Source: Anthostomella pinea (lineage: Eukaryota; Ascomycota; Sordariomycetes; Xylariales; Xylariaceae). From it: a stretch of DNA of 64,000 bases. The stretch lies in the NCBI GenBank assembly GCA_963556695.1, contig CAUWAG010000010.1:434001-498000 (forward strand), given 5' to 3'. The position numbers and the translations under genes are program-made. Under the pieces are notes generated by a model. The model did not search any database, was not told where the DNA came from, and saw nothing but the letters and a program-made list of their open reading frames with translations. Below, piece by piece: positions 11,858 through 22,645 of this stretch. Position 1 is the stretch's first letter; every line of letters starts with the position of its first letter.

Positions 11858-13619
11858 TCATTGATGGTAATGTTGAACTGGAGGCCGCGGATTGCCATAT
11901 CCCGGCAGAAATTCCGGCACTATACCAGATCGGAGGTCGTTGCGTCGGCCTAATGGTTGGTAGTGCATGTGGTTCGAGCCCATGTGGTATTCGCTAAGGG
12001 GCATCGAAGGAGGAGGATTAAGAAGCGTGTTCACCCGCCGAACCGGCTTGTATGGACTTGCTCGCTGCTGCAGATAGACCGAGGGCGAGTTGGATATCGG
12101 TGTGTGTGACGCAAAGTGCTCAGTCAGCGGCGACGAACCAAACATTGGCATACCAGTCGGACTATGTCGCTTAGAAGGCGTCCCATAATTCGATGGGATG
12201 GCGTATGACGGTGTTTGTGGCCCGCACGTTGCCATGGTGGAACCTTGCGGTACCCAAGACGTCGCTACCGTGGGATACACGGTCGACATCGCTCTGACGT
12301 TCGGGTCTAGGGGAGGCAGAGAGATGATGGGCTGCGACGAGAAGCCGTATGTAGTCGGTGGCGCAATTTGACTCGTGTCCAGTGTAAGCTGAGGCACCGA
12401 TGAGCGTCCCGAATCGGCGCGAATAGGGGTCGGCCGAGCTGAATGAACCATTCCCATAGCAGATTGGCGAGGAGCTCTCTTCGGGGCTGGCTCCATGGCA
12501 TCGCCACCTTCCAGGCTTCGCTTCCGCACGAGAGGATGTCCTAGGCTCGGTTTCGCAGCCAGCGGAGAAATGGACGGTGTCGGGTGGTAGAAACCTTGCC
12601 AATTCTGGCTCGGTGTGTAAGGCGCTGCGAGGGACGAGGACGAGCCCGGCATCGTCGAGGGCAGGATGCTGGTGGGTGAAGGTAGTGGTGATGTAAATCT
12701 GCCATGTGTTGGCGATGACAGGTGAATAGGCGGCTGCGTCTGTCGGATTCGCTCCTCCATCTTTGCTCTTTCGCAGTAGTCGTGGTAGCACGCTAGCTTC
12801 TTCAACCAATCTTGCCATTGCTCCTTGGACGTCAATAGGCCGTAGCGCATGTTGCTAAGAAACTCTACCTCCATCACGTGAATTTCCTTGACCGAGATGC
12901 CTGAAACTTCAGCCCAGGTTTTGTTCGTGTAGGTGTTATCGTCCAAGACTGCAAATTCTTCTGATTAGCCCATGCACTCCAACTTGAGGATCGCAATCAC
13001 CTACACTTGTTACCCAGCATCAGTGCCACCGTCAACAGCCTGTATTCACTGCCCGGATTGCCATTGACCTTGGGGTTTGTTCTCTTCAGCCGGTACACGA
13101 ATAGCAGCGCCAGCAGAACTACATTCTGCGTGACTTGGGTTGTCGACAGGACGCTGTGGACCCATTTTTTGTATGATTCACACGGTTCGGTGTATCTGGA
13201 CAGTCGAGGAATGGGATCGGATGGTCGACGGCTGCTTATGTGCTCGGCGCTCTGTATCGTATCCATGGTCTCGAACCAGAAGAAACATGTCATCTTGGAT
13301 GTGTTAGTTCCACGAATCCTCCAGAACAAATCGTCGGCTCGAATGCTCGGCACTTACCATCGCAGCAAATTCGTCCAAGTTGCCACCATTCGGGCTGATG
13401 CAGGATGGCAGCTGCAGGCTGTGCATCACCATGGTTGAATCCCTCCGAGAGACGGTACCTTCCGAGTGTACACTAAGGGTCCCAGTCGATGCGGGTGACG
13501 AGGGCCGTGTCGAGTGTCGCGATGAGGCAGATTTCGATTGCGACGCGAGAGTCGAGGCAGTGAGGGGTTGTGAGTACTGAGGGTACTGAGGTTGGTGGTT
13601 CTGCTGGTGCTGGGGCAGG

Positions 13620-13657
<38 letters not shown>

Positions 13658-14002
13658 ATGTTGCGGCTGCGTTCTCGTGAATGGAATGGTGGCCGCATCG
13701 TAAGACACTCCTCCTCCCGTCCGACCCGTCTGCATTAGCACACTTGGCTGCCTCGCAAGAGCCACATGGTTGTTGTAGGTGTTGGATAGCGGCGGGTTCT
13801 GGTAGGCGGTGCTCATGTTGTCCTCGGCTGGCGGCGTACGAAGACCACCCGTGAAGAGGGCAGCTTCGTGGGCCGGAGAGGTGTATAATACCTTGCGCGA
13901 GTTCAGAGGTGGACGTATATGCGGCTGCGGATATCTCGTGGACGATGCTGGAGAAGGGGGAAATGGGCGAAGATGCGAGGGATACACAACGGATGAAGAC
14001 AT
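11858..14002 (-). CDS. Pho80/PCL-type cyclin (Clg1-like), three exons
   Basis: Exons 14002-13358, 13293-13005 and 12948-11858 give 674 residues. Introns are 64 nt (CTAAC branch site just before the acceptor) and 56 nt (CTAAT branch). The cyclin box spans roughly residues 216-350: TQNVVLLALLFVYRLK, then YRLLTVALMLGNKFLDDNTY and KTWAEVSGISVKEIHVMEVEFL, the helices typical of cyclins that partner Pho85-type CDKs. It is flanked by long disordered arms. The N-terminal arm has a Gln tract of about 12 residues and many Ser/Pro sites; the C-terminal arm is Pro/Ser-rich with KRSLEGGD and possible basic nuclear signals. The role (CDK5/Pho85-like regulation of growth or nutrient response) is inferred from the family. 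A long non-coding stretch lies upstream. Confidence 0.88.
13616..13662 (-). repeat. hexanucleotide (CAACAG)n run encoding polyglutamine
   Basis: About six exact copies of the six-base unit (gctgtt on the + strand) followed by a near copy, inside exon 1 of the cyclin gene. It encodes about 12 consecutive Gln within a larger Gln/His-rich segment. The length is likely to vary between strains. Confidence 0.85.
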
Positions 14003-17000
14003 ATGGGAGGCGTTTCCGTTGGTGAGGTCTGGAAAGGGCGAGGAAGAATGAGGGAGTGAATCAGAGATTGTATGGGACAGCCTCAGTAAAAGAATGCGGT
14101 GAGTTCGGGGTGGTGGGGTGATGGTGAGGTGGATGGTGATTTAATGTTGGTCGTCGTCAAAGAAGGTCCAGATGCCGTATTGTGTTGGGCTGTTGCCTCT
14201 CTGCCTCCCGCTTGCCTGCTTGAATGTTTTTCACCCTTCACTCCTGCCACCACTCCCTGCAGGTCTGCGAGCTCCGTTGATGGGTGTTGGTACAATAGGG
14301 TTAAAGAGACTGAGTACAGTGGGTGACCAGTCATCTCTGATGAGCCATGTCGAATGTGCGAGTCGAGGGTTGTCCTGGGGAAGAACCCTGACGCTCGTTG
14401 GAAGGTGCCTTGGGCAGGTGAGGTGAGGTGAGGTTTGTTGCACGTTGCCGGTTGCGGACTGCTGTTAGTTGAGTTGCCAGAGAAGGAGCTGGTGCTGGTG
14501 GGGTGTGACGATGGTGTTGAATACGGCTTATAACGGGCCTCGGATGCAACTGGCAACAGGCGAGCTCTGTTTCGGTCTCGGTCTCGGTGGTCACGTTCGT
14601 TCGGGTTCTCTGGGTGCAAGGCCGGATACGGGAAGCAATTGGAACTCGGGCGTGGTGGTGAGATGATACACCAACACAATAGCAGAGTTACGAATGTTCT
14701 AGGTATGATGGCTTGTACAGGAGGTATTTGGTAATAGTACGTAGTAGCTTTTCGATGGCCGCATCGAGACTGGTCAACCACGATTGGCTGGTTGGCCGGG
14801 CTGGCGATGGGTTCGAACATCGATGAACGCCAGGCGAGCTGTGATTGGGTGTGCAGCTGATCCAGAGCCCATACCTGAGGGGCTCGTGAATGGCCAAGCT
14901 GACCGTGGGACCTGCGTCGGTGGACAGTGGACTCCCAAGCACCTGCACTCCTTGACGAGCATGGGCCGTGGTCAGGACAGTGGGCAGTCAGTGGACAGGA
15001 CAGTGGACAGTGGACAGGACAGTGGACAGTGGACAGGACAGTGGACAGTGGACAGGACAGTGGACAGTGAACAGGACAGTGGACAGGACAGTGGACAGTG
15101 GACGTCCATGGGTGTGTGAGGGTGATTCAGTGAACACTGGGCCGTGGGGCCGCGGTGTGGCCCAAGAGGACGTTCCATTGCCATCCTCAGGGAAAGACAG
15201 ACACAATATGCGGTCACAAGGTGACAAGCACAGACAGAAAGAAGAACCTTACCTTGGTACCTTCCATTACCAGAGCCCACCTCACACCACACACCACAAC
15301 TCAACCCCAAGGGCGCAGGGCCAAAGGGCAAGCGCAGGGCACGAGCAGCAACAAGAGCAGGCGAAGGCGCAGGCAACTGCTACCAGTGCATCCGAGGCTC
15401 AGGTGGTACTGTAGCGCAAACGGCGAGTGGGTTCATGTTTGGTTTGGAACTGACGAGGGACGACGGACCAGGGGGAGTGCAGGTTGGATTCTCCAGCAAT
15501 TCATCTCAGCGATGAGTGTGGTTGTTGAAAGTGGCAGAGTGGTGGAAGTGAACAAGGAACAAAACCCAAGTCAGGGGCGTGCAGGAGACCGAAATGGGGT
15601 ACACTATGTGGATACACACACGACATCTGGCCAGTCAAGGTACATTAGGGCTTGCCTGGCTGCCTGGGTCCAAAGTAGAGCTGGCCCTGAGCCGTGGGGT
15701 GTGGGCGTAACACTCATCAGACAAGGTGAGATAATAATTAGACGTTGTACTATGCGGGCAGGGAAAGCGACATGGGAAAGATTGCAGGCGAAATCAGTCT
15801 TTGGTACAAATTGGTAGTGGAGGCATTGATCAAAGTTCAAAGATGGCGGCGAGGAATGGCGGGGGCGTTTAGGCCTCAGTTACAGTTGGTGCAGCACTTA
15901 CCAACCACCCCAACCTCCTTGAAGGCCGAGCAGGATGGGCTGTTAGTGGGCAGCCTAGGCGGGCGAGCCTGGTTAGTTTCACACCCTGCTTGACCGTATG
16001 TATAGTGCGTGTGTCTCTCACTTCTGCAGGCTTTTACCAATGTCGCTACCCTCTGACTGGCTGCTTGTCACTGCACTACAGCAACCGAATGACTCTCTGC
16101 TCTGCCCCCTCTCATCAATTGGGCGAGGTGTCGTTCGACTGTCTTTGATGGACGGGCGGGCGGACGGACTACGGCAGGCAAGGCGGTGGCTTGCCTGAGT
16201 TGGTTTGAAATGTGTAATAAGACTGCAAGTGACTGGTGGCAACGGCAACGGCAAATGAGTGAGTGCATTCGAGAAGCATCCCATGGGTAGATGCTAGAGA
16301 CAGCGCAATCCTTCCTTCATGCGCTCGCTCCGTGACCGTGCTGGCAAAAGGCAAATGGTATCGTCACAATCGTCAGGGTATCCGGTACCAGGCTGGGATG
16401 AGGCCCGGGCACAGTCACGGAAATGATTGCAGTGATTTGCTGTGGTGTGGATAGCAGGCCGGCTGAAGGCTGTGAGAGTCCGGCGTTCCGCTGGTTGGCC
16501 CGTTGCTGGCTGGCTGGGATTCAGAGGGATGCGAGGTGCCTGTTTGTGTGCTGTGTGCTGTGCGCTGTCTGTCTTTCCATCTGGTATGCCTGTCTCTCTC
16601 CCTGTGCTGTGGTGGTGTCATTGGCTACGTGCAGTGGGAGTACGGCACAATGTGTGTGCGTGAATTGCGGCAAACTCCATGACGCCGCTGCCGCTTCTGC
16701 CGTTGTCGTGTTGGCCGTTTTGGCATTTGGTGGTGTGTCTTGTCCGTTCCATTGATGGCTGGCTGGCAGGGCTGGGCTGGGCTGGGCTGGGCTTCGGCAG
16801 CAATACGGAGCGTGGCAGACAAAAGATGCCGAGCCGAAACGGAGCCGTGGGAGTCTGGAGATGGAAACCAAAAGGGAAGTCAACGCATGGAAGGGTGGGG
16901 ACCTCAGGAATGGGGGGTGTGCGTGGAGTACCTACGTGTACCTGCAAGGCTTGGATTGTAGCCTATCAAACCCTGTCTCCCTCTTCGCCTCTGTCTTCTG

Positions 17001-18191
17001 CACAAAACTTGGGCTTACCTTACTTGGCTCACGCCCCCCGCCCTTCCTCTCCTCCGCATGTACACGACCCTCCTCCTCTTCCTCCCCCTTTTCGCACCTA
17101 ATCAACATGAAGTACTCGCTTCCCGTCCAGAGTTCCGACACACTTTACCACATCTAAATTCTGCCTCAATGCCCACCGCCCACCGACCACCACCACTACC
17201 ACCACCGACCGCCGACCAGGGTTATCTGGAGGTGCCTTACTTCGTACAGTAGCGCTCCCTGTGGCAATTCGCGCACTGTAATTATTGCACTAGGCAAATC
17301 ACCGCCCCCGGTCTGGAACTGTACGCTTACAAGATATCCCTACAAATCATTAGCCTGGCGTGCCTCGTCAGGAGCGGTGCGCAGTAGACTCCCTGACGAG
17401 TCCTCAGCTTGTCTGGGGTTCCATTGCGCTATCATGCACCAATTATCAGTCGGTGAGTTGTGGCTGAAAACAAAGCCTATTGCGTGCGCCTCCATGTTGC
17501 GTGTGCATCTCCCTAGTGCCTCTTGCATGTTCCGTGCTGTTGTCAAGAGTTCGAACTGCGGCAGTTACGAGGGCAATGTCTTCGTGCTAGGTACAATTGA
17601 CTCGTCATTTGGATACGCGGGAGGACGACGCGGCCCATCAGATAGATGCTTGCCGCCATCCGCAAGTTATCCGTGAGCCTCTCCAAACGACCATCATGTT
17701 TCGATCCATACTTGCAGCCTCGATGATATAAAAAGATAGAACGAATCCCAAGGGCCCACACATGGTAGGTTCGTATGCACTATGCAAATCTTTCGTGTCG
17801 TTCGGGGCTGAAGCAGATTCTGCATCCAATTGATGTCCAAAAGTCGGCCGGATGCTCATTCTCCACTTGGGTTGTCGTGATAGTTTCGTCCGTCTTTCAG
17901 GAGGCACCCACTTGAGGGCGGGTTGCAACAGTTACCAGTGAGGGGTTGATATTGTTCAACAAGGACATGGGCAAGGGTTTGTGATATGTGATACTGTACC
18001 AGCGAGTCCTAACAATGCAATGTCGTGCTCGACTCGTCACTCGACACGCGAAGTTGCGTAGGAGCAGTACCTAGTACAACGACCAGTTAAAAAAAACCGT
18101 CAGATCGCCAATCCTGAGTGGGCTCGTTGAGCATGACCTTGCGCTGAAAACAAGAGCCCTTTAGGCAATGCTTTGATACCGGCAACTTGGA
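14003..18191. other. 4.2-kb region without a recognisable gene
   Basis: It lies upstream of the cyclin start and before the first TIR element. Many reading frames exist on both strands, but none shows protein-like composition or a domain. Pyrimidine-rich and CA/TG-rich tracts are common, as in long fungal promoters or leaders. It contains the 19-bp minisatellite and a short GGGCT repeat near 16768-16795. A long 5' leader or non-coding transcript of the cyclin gene is possible but not shown by sequence alone. Confidence 0.5.
14975..15103. repeat. 19-bp minisatellite
   Basis: The unit AGGACAGTGGACAGTGGAC is repeated head to tail: full or near-full copies at 14997-15015, 15016-15034, 15035-15053, 15054-15072 (one change) and 15085-15103. 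A 12-base partial unit separates the last two copies, and degenerate copies precede 14997. It is open in more than one frame on both strands because of its composition, which explains the apparent ORFs there. Confidence 0.9.
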
Positions 18192-18193
18192 TA

Positions 18194-20396
18194 CCCGCCC
18201 AGACTGATAACTAGCTAACTGTAGGTTAGCCCAGGTCAGCAACGCGCAAATTGGTTGATAAACTTGCAAAATTTAAATATTATTAATTAACTATAATCCT
18301 TATAGAAACAAATAGATTTATTTATTAGTTTTATTTACGTAGTTATATATTAAAGTTATTAAAGTACTTAAATATAAAGTATTAAATTTAAAAAATAGTT
18401 ATATAGTTATATACGACTTGGCTAGTTTAAAAAATATAACTTTAAAGGTTTATATAAGGTTATTTAAGTGTAATTCTTATTATATTTATCCGCTTTAAAC
18501 CTCTTCTAATATATCGTCATTTTTGAAGCTCAATTAAACCATTTTAATTAACTTATAACATTTAATATAATAGCATTTTTTATAACACTTAAAACGGCCT
18601 TTTCCGCTCTTTTGTTTTTTAGAATTAGTATCAGTCGAAGTAAATCTTTAAATTAAAAAGAATACGGACGATTTTTTACTAGCGTTAAAATTATACGGTT
18701 AAAAGCTTTTTTAAGTAAAAGTTAACGTTTAATTAAAGCCTTTTTAACGGAAAAATTATACGTTATAAAGTCTTTTATTATAAACGAGCAAGGGTTATAA
18801 AAAAGCGAATAAAAATTATAGGTTTTTTATATAAACGAGCGAGGATTATAAACGAGCGATTTAAAAGCTTTTTTTACGATCGAGCAAAAAAAAGCATATA
18901 ATATGGTATAATGCTGCCGAAAATAGTAAAGGCGTTATTATCGAAGATTTTAACTGTAAAAAGTCGTTGGATACCTTTATTGTTTAATAAGAGTTCGATT
19001 TTGACTTGAAAAGAGAGAATAATTTACCGGTAATAATAAATAAAGAAAGTTTTACGTTATATATAACGTTAGAAAAGATTTGTTTTGTATTAAGTAATAA
19101 CTTAAGGCTTATAAAAATTAACGAGGCGAAACTTACTAGCGCTATTTTTAAGACTGTTATACGCTAGTTAACAGCTATAACATTTAGTTTTTTAAAAGAT
19201 ATAAAAATCTTTATCACGTTACAATTGACGTACGTTGTTAAAAAGAGTAAAAAAACCAAATAAAGGCGTTTTTTATTAAGACTAAGACGTATAAGTTTAA
19301 ACTATTTACGAGCATTTTTTAATAAATTTTCAAGTGTAAACAGCTATTGTTTATATTATTGAAAGGCGTTAAAGCTTTAAAGGTCGGCATACGGCTTTAC
19401 CGGATATTATATATCATAAGTATAAAAACAAAGGACATTTTATTAAAAACTGCTTTAATTGTAAGCCTTGTAATGAAAGCACTTTATAAAAGAGTAAAAG
19501 AAGCGTTTCAGCGGTTAAAAAAAGCCGAAGCCTTTAATAGGCTTAAAATGTTTACAAGTACGCTAAAAACGGCTAGTATAATTAACTAAAAAGCATAATA
19601 TTAAAAAAGCGTTAACGAGGTTAAAAAAGCGCGTAAAAAAGCCGTGATAGCATTATTAAAGCTTATAAATATAGATACAATAAGAAAAAGAGACTATATT
19701 AGTATAAATGCCGTAAAGGCTTTAAATAAATGCCGTAAAGGCTACGAAGATGAATACGCGTTAATTAGCTTAAAGTTTTCTATTGAAAGCTTTAGTCTTA
19801 CCGATTATTTATTAAAAGAATATAATGATTGCTGCTATTTAAATTTTTTAATAAATTTAAGCGTTTTAACCTTTTAAAAGGCTGTTAAAATATACGTAAC
19901 TAACTAGTCAAAAAGCATGTTAAATATAGTAAGTTTTGAAAAATAATTAAATTGTCATATAAGAATTGAATAGCTCGGAAAATATACCTTTAAAGGTTTA
20001 TATAAAGGTACTTAAATATGATTTCTATTATAGCTATCTATTTTAAACCTTTATTTCTTAACTTATAACATTAAGTACTATTTAATTAAAGTATAACTAT
20101 TCTTATTATGTTATATTAACTACGAATTAGATAATTATAATGTATTTAAAAAGTCGTTGTTATTATTTACTTGCTTAAATTTAGGATAAATAAAGCTTAT
20201 AAGTATAACTAAGTATATAACTAGCCGAATACGTCAATAACCTTATCCCTAATATTAGCCTTATATATTTACTTTTATTTTAATAACAGCCCATACTACT
20301 CGGATATACTTGCAAAAAGTGCAAGTCTATTAACCAATTTACGCGTTGCTAACCTGGGCTAACCCCCAGGTTAGCTATATAATAAGTCTGGGCGGG
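18194..20396. mobile_element. TA-flanked TIR transposon, AT-rich and RIP-degraded
   Basis: Inverted repeats of about 75 bp face each other: left 18194-18267 and right 20321-20396. Both start CCCGCCCAGACT and share the internal blocks GGTTAGCCCAGGT and CAACGCG, with AAATTGGTT following. TA dinucleotides flank both ends (18192-18193 and 20397-20398), as expected for Tc1/mariner/pogo-type insertion. The roughly 2-kb interior is extremely AT-rich, full of TAA and TTA, and codes for nothing readable. Short frames at 19347-19589 and 19644-19877 are Lys/Leu/Ile-rich by-products of composition. The terminal repeats kept far more GC than the interior. Superfamily is inferred from the TSD and TIRs only. 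Confidence 0.8.
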
Positions 20397-20415
20397 TATG
20401 CCAAGCCGAGGTTTA

Positions 20416-22643
20416 CCATCCCCCCTATAGAAGTCGGACACCCCCACTAGTCGGACAGCCAAACCCCACCATCATCACCAAAACACCCCTTTATTCACTT
20501 ACACGCTTTCAGCCCGATATTAAAGCAACTTAGAATGTAATTACTGCTCTAGATAGCCCTGACCTTGGGGTTTACTCTAATATAAAATCCACCCCGCCTA
20601 ACCTATGTGATTGGTCATCTATTACCCCGCGTTTCCTACCTCGAATAGCAAATCTACGGCCCTGCAAGGCTCCCTTAAAGCCTTGTTCTATATGCAACGC
20701 AGCATTGTATAGCCGCCCAAAATGCCTCCCTATTTGTATACAAAGGATCAAATGGCAAATGCAGTCTTAGATATCACGGATGAGGGCCTGTCTTTACGAA
20801 AAAGCGCTCAAAAACACAGCATCCCGCCCCAAACGCTGTCTGATCGACTTAACGGGAAGCCTACGAGGGCCGAAGCCCACACGCAGCAACAGAGACTCTC
20901 CCCTGCTCAAGAAACCACTATAATTGAATGGATTTTGCGTCAGGAGAAGCTAGGACTAGCCCCTTCGCACTCCCTAGTTTGTGAGATTGTCACAAAGTTG
21001 TTGAAAAAAAAGGGAGATAAACGCCCTTTGAGAGACACCTTCATGGCGGGCTTCAAACGCCACAACCCTCAAATAAAGACCAAAATTAGCAAAAGGATGG
21101 AATCAGCGCGCTTTAAGGGGTTTATACCTAAAGCAGTTAACTGATTCTTCGAAATTCTTAAGGATTACGGCTGGGTAAAGCTAGAGAACACGTATAATGT
21201 CAATAAGGGCGGCATTATGGCAGGCTATGGTAGCTCTATTTGCCCCTTTAATTCCGAAAAAATCTAATCGTATTCACAAATATTGACTCTCTCGTTCTGG
21301 GTAGTTCTGCTACCAAGAAATCCTTCCTGAAGAGCCCTAAGAGCCGCAGTTGGACCTCTTTCATCGAGGCCATCTCAGCCACAGGAAAAATCCTCAAACC
21401 GGGTATTATCTTTAAAGACAAGGACCTCCAAGTCCAATGGTTTATCGAGGAGTTCCGAAAAACCGCCGATTGGCATTTTATATGCTCAGAAAATGGCTGG
21501 ACCTCCAATGACATCGCCTGCCAGTGGTTAGAAGACGTGTTCATCCCACAGGTGGACGAAGTACGAGGAAAAGATCAGTTTGAGGCTGTTCTTTTGATAC
21601 TAGATGGCCATAGTAGCCACATCTCTGTACGTATATGGAAAAAAAAATTTTTTTTTTTAGACTTCCTTCAAATTTTTGGAATTAATCCGGGCTAACGCAT
21701 GGTAATAGGACGAATTCATGACCATGTGTTATTTCGCCAACATCTTGCTCTGTTTCTTCCCTGCCCACACCAGTCACGGCATGCAGCCCCTGGATAACGG
21801 GCCCTATGACGCCCTGAAGGCTTACTACCAGAAATTTCTCTCGCAGCTGAATTCCTTGACGGATGCCTTGCCTGTTAACAAGATCAACTTCATTCGGTGC
21901 TATAGCCAAGCAAGAACTTCTGCTTTTACTAAGGCAAATATCCTCTCTGGATTCAGAACCACTGGATGTTATCCAATCAGCCGCAGGAAGTGCCTAGCAC
22001 ATCCAGAAATCCAGGAAGATAAGTAGAAGACCCCTAAGCCTGAGACCCCTGAAAGCTCTGAACCAGAGGACCAACGGACCCCTACTACAAGTCGGGAGAT
22101 CATGGATTTCGGCAAAAATAAATCCCCTGGCACCCGCTTGAAGTACAGGAAGATAGCCAACGCATTTGAGACCAAGGAGACGGAAGTTGTCATCCAAGCC
22201 CGGAAGATCAAAGCCCTGGAGGCTGAACTAGAGCGGCTACGGCCCAAGAAGCGGCCAAAGATCCCTAATCCTAACAAGAAGTTTAAAATGGTGACAGAGA
22301 TCTTGTTTAAGAGAGGTACCATTGGCCCTGAAACGCCTGCAGAGGTACAAGAAGAGATGATTATTGAGTCAAAGGATGAAAAGGAAGATGAGGATAATGC
22401 CCCTGAAGAGGCCGCTTTGGAGGCCATCCAGCAGCCTAGGTTGACACGTTTCGGCCGCGCAATACGGGCGCCCGCTAGATTGTACAAATGAGCAGCTTCA
22501 GCGCTCTTGAATGATAATTTTGCTGAGTTTCTCTGATCTGAATGACTTCTTTTACATGTGTGTGAATAAAGGGGTGTTTTGGTGGTGATGGTGGGGTTTG
22601 GCTGTCCGACTAGTGGGGGTGTCCGACTTCTATGGGGGGATGG
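20416..22643 (+). mobile_element. Fot1/pogo-type transposon with long TIRs
   Basis: Terminal inverted repeats of about 80 bp: left from 20416 and right ending at 22643. Each begins CCATCCCCCC, then ATAGAAGTCGGACACCCCC, then a GCCAAACCCCACCATCA block. One inserted T and one T/C change distinguish the copies. The TA target duplication is at 20414-20415 and 22644-22645. The element lies only 19 bases from the preceding degraded TIR element. Unlike that neighbour, its base composition is normal, so it escaped heavy RIP or arrived later. The transposase inside is broken, so the element is not autonomous. Confidence 0.9.
20722..22491 (+). pseudogene. Fot1/pogo transposase with stops and frameshifts
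   Basis: The start (MPPYLYTKDQMANAVLDI) leads into a Psq/CENP-B type helix-turn-helix (LSLRKSAQKHSIPPQTLSDR) and a second CENP-B-like domain ending at TGA 21142-21144. The DDE core follows in pieces: WTSFIEAISATGKILKP, QWF, ENGWTSNDIACQWL, LLILDGHSSH (second catalytic Asp), then FPAHTSHGMQPLDNGPYDALK in another frame after an A/T homopolymer at 21640-21658. TAG at 22024-22026 interrupts the last part, which resumes in frame to TGA at 22491 with a coiled-coil, acidic tail and QPRLTRFGRAIRAPAR. Between 21144 and 21265 the frame is lost. It is inactive. Confidence 0.85.
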
Positions 22644-22645
22644 TA

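Noticed and set aside
14975..15414. Overlapping ORFs of 110-150 codons on both strands
   Set aside because: They are created by the 19-bp minisatellite, which lacks stops in several frames, and show no protein-like sequence outside it.
19347..19877. Short coding regions inside the AT-rich TIR element
   Set aside because: Composition is dominated by Lys, Ile, Leu and Tyr as expected from random AT-rich DNA, with no transposase motif.
18194..22643. A single composite transposon spanning both TIR elements
   Set aside because: Each has its own distinct inverted repeats and its own TA duplication, so they are two separate insertions.
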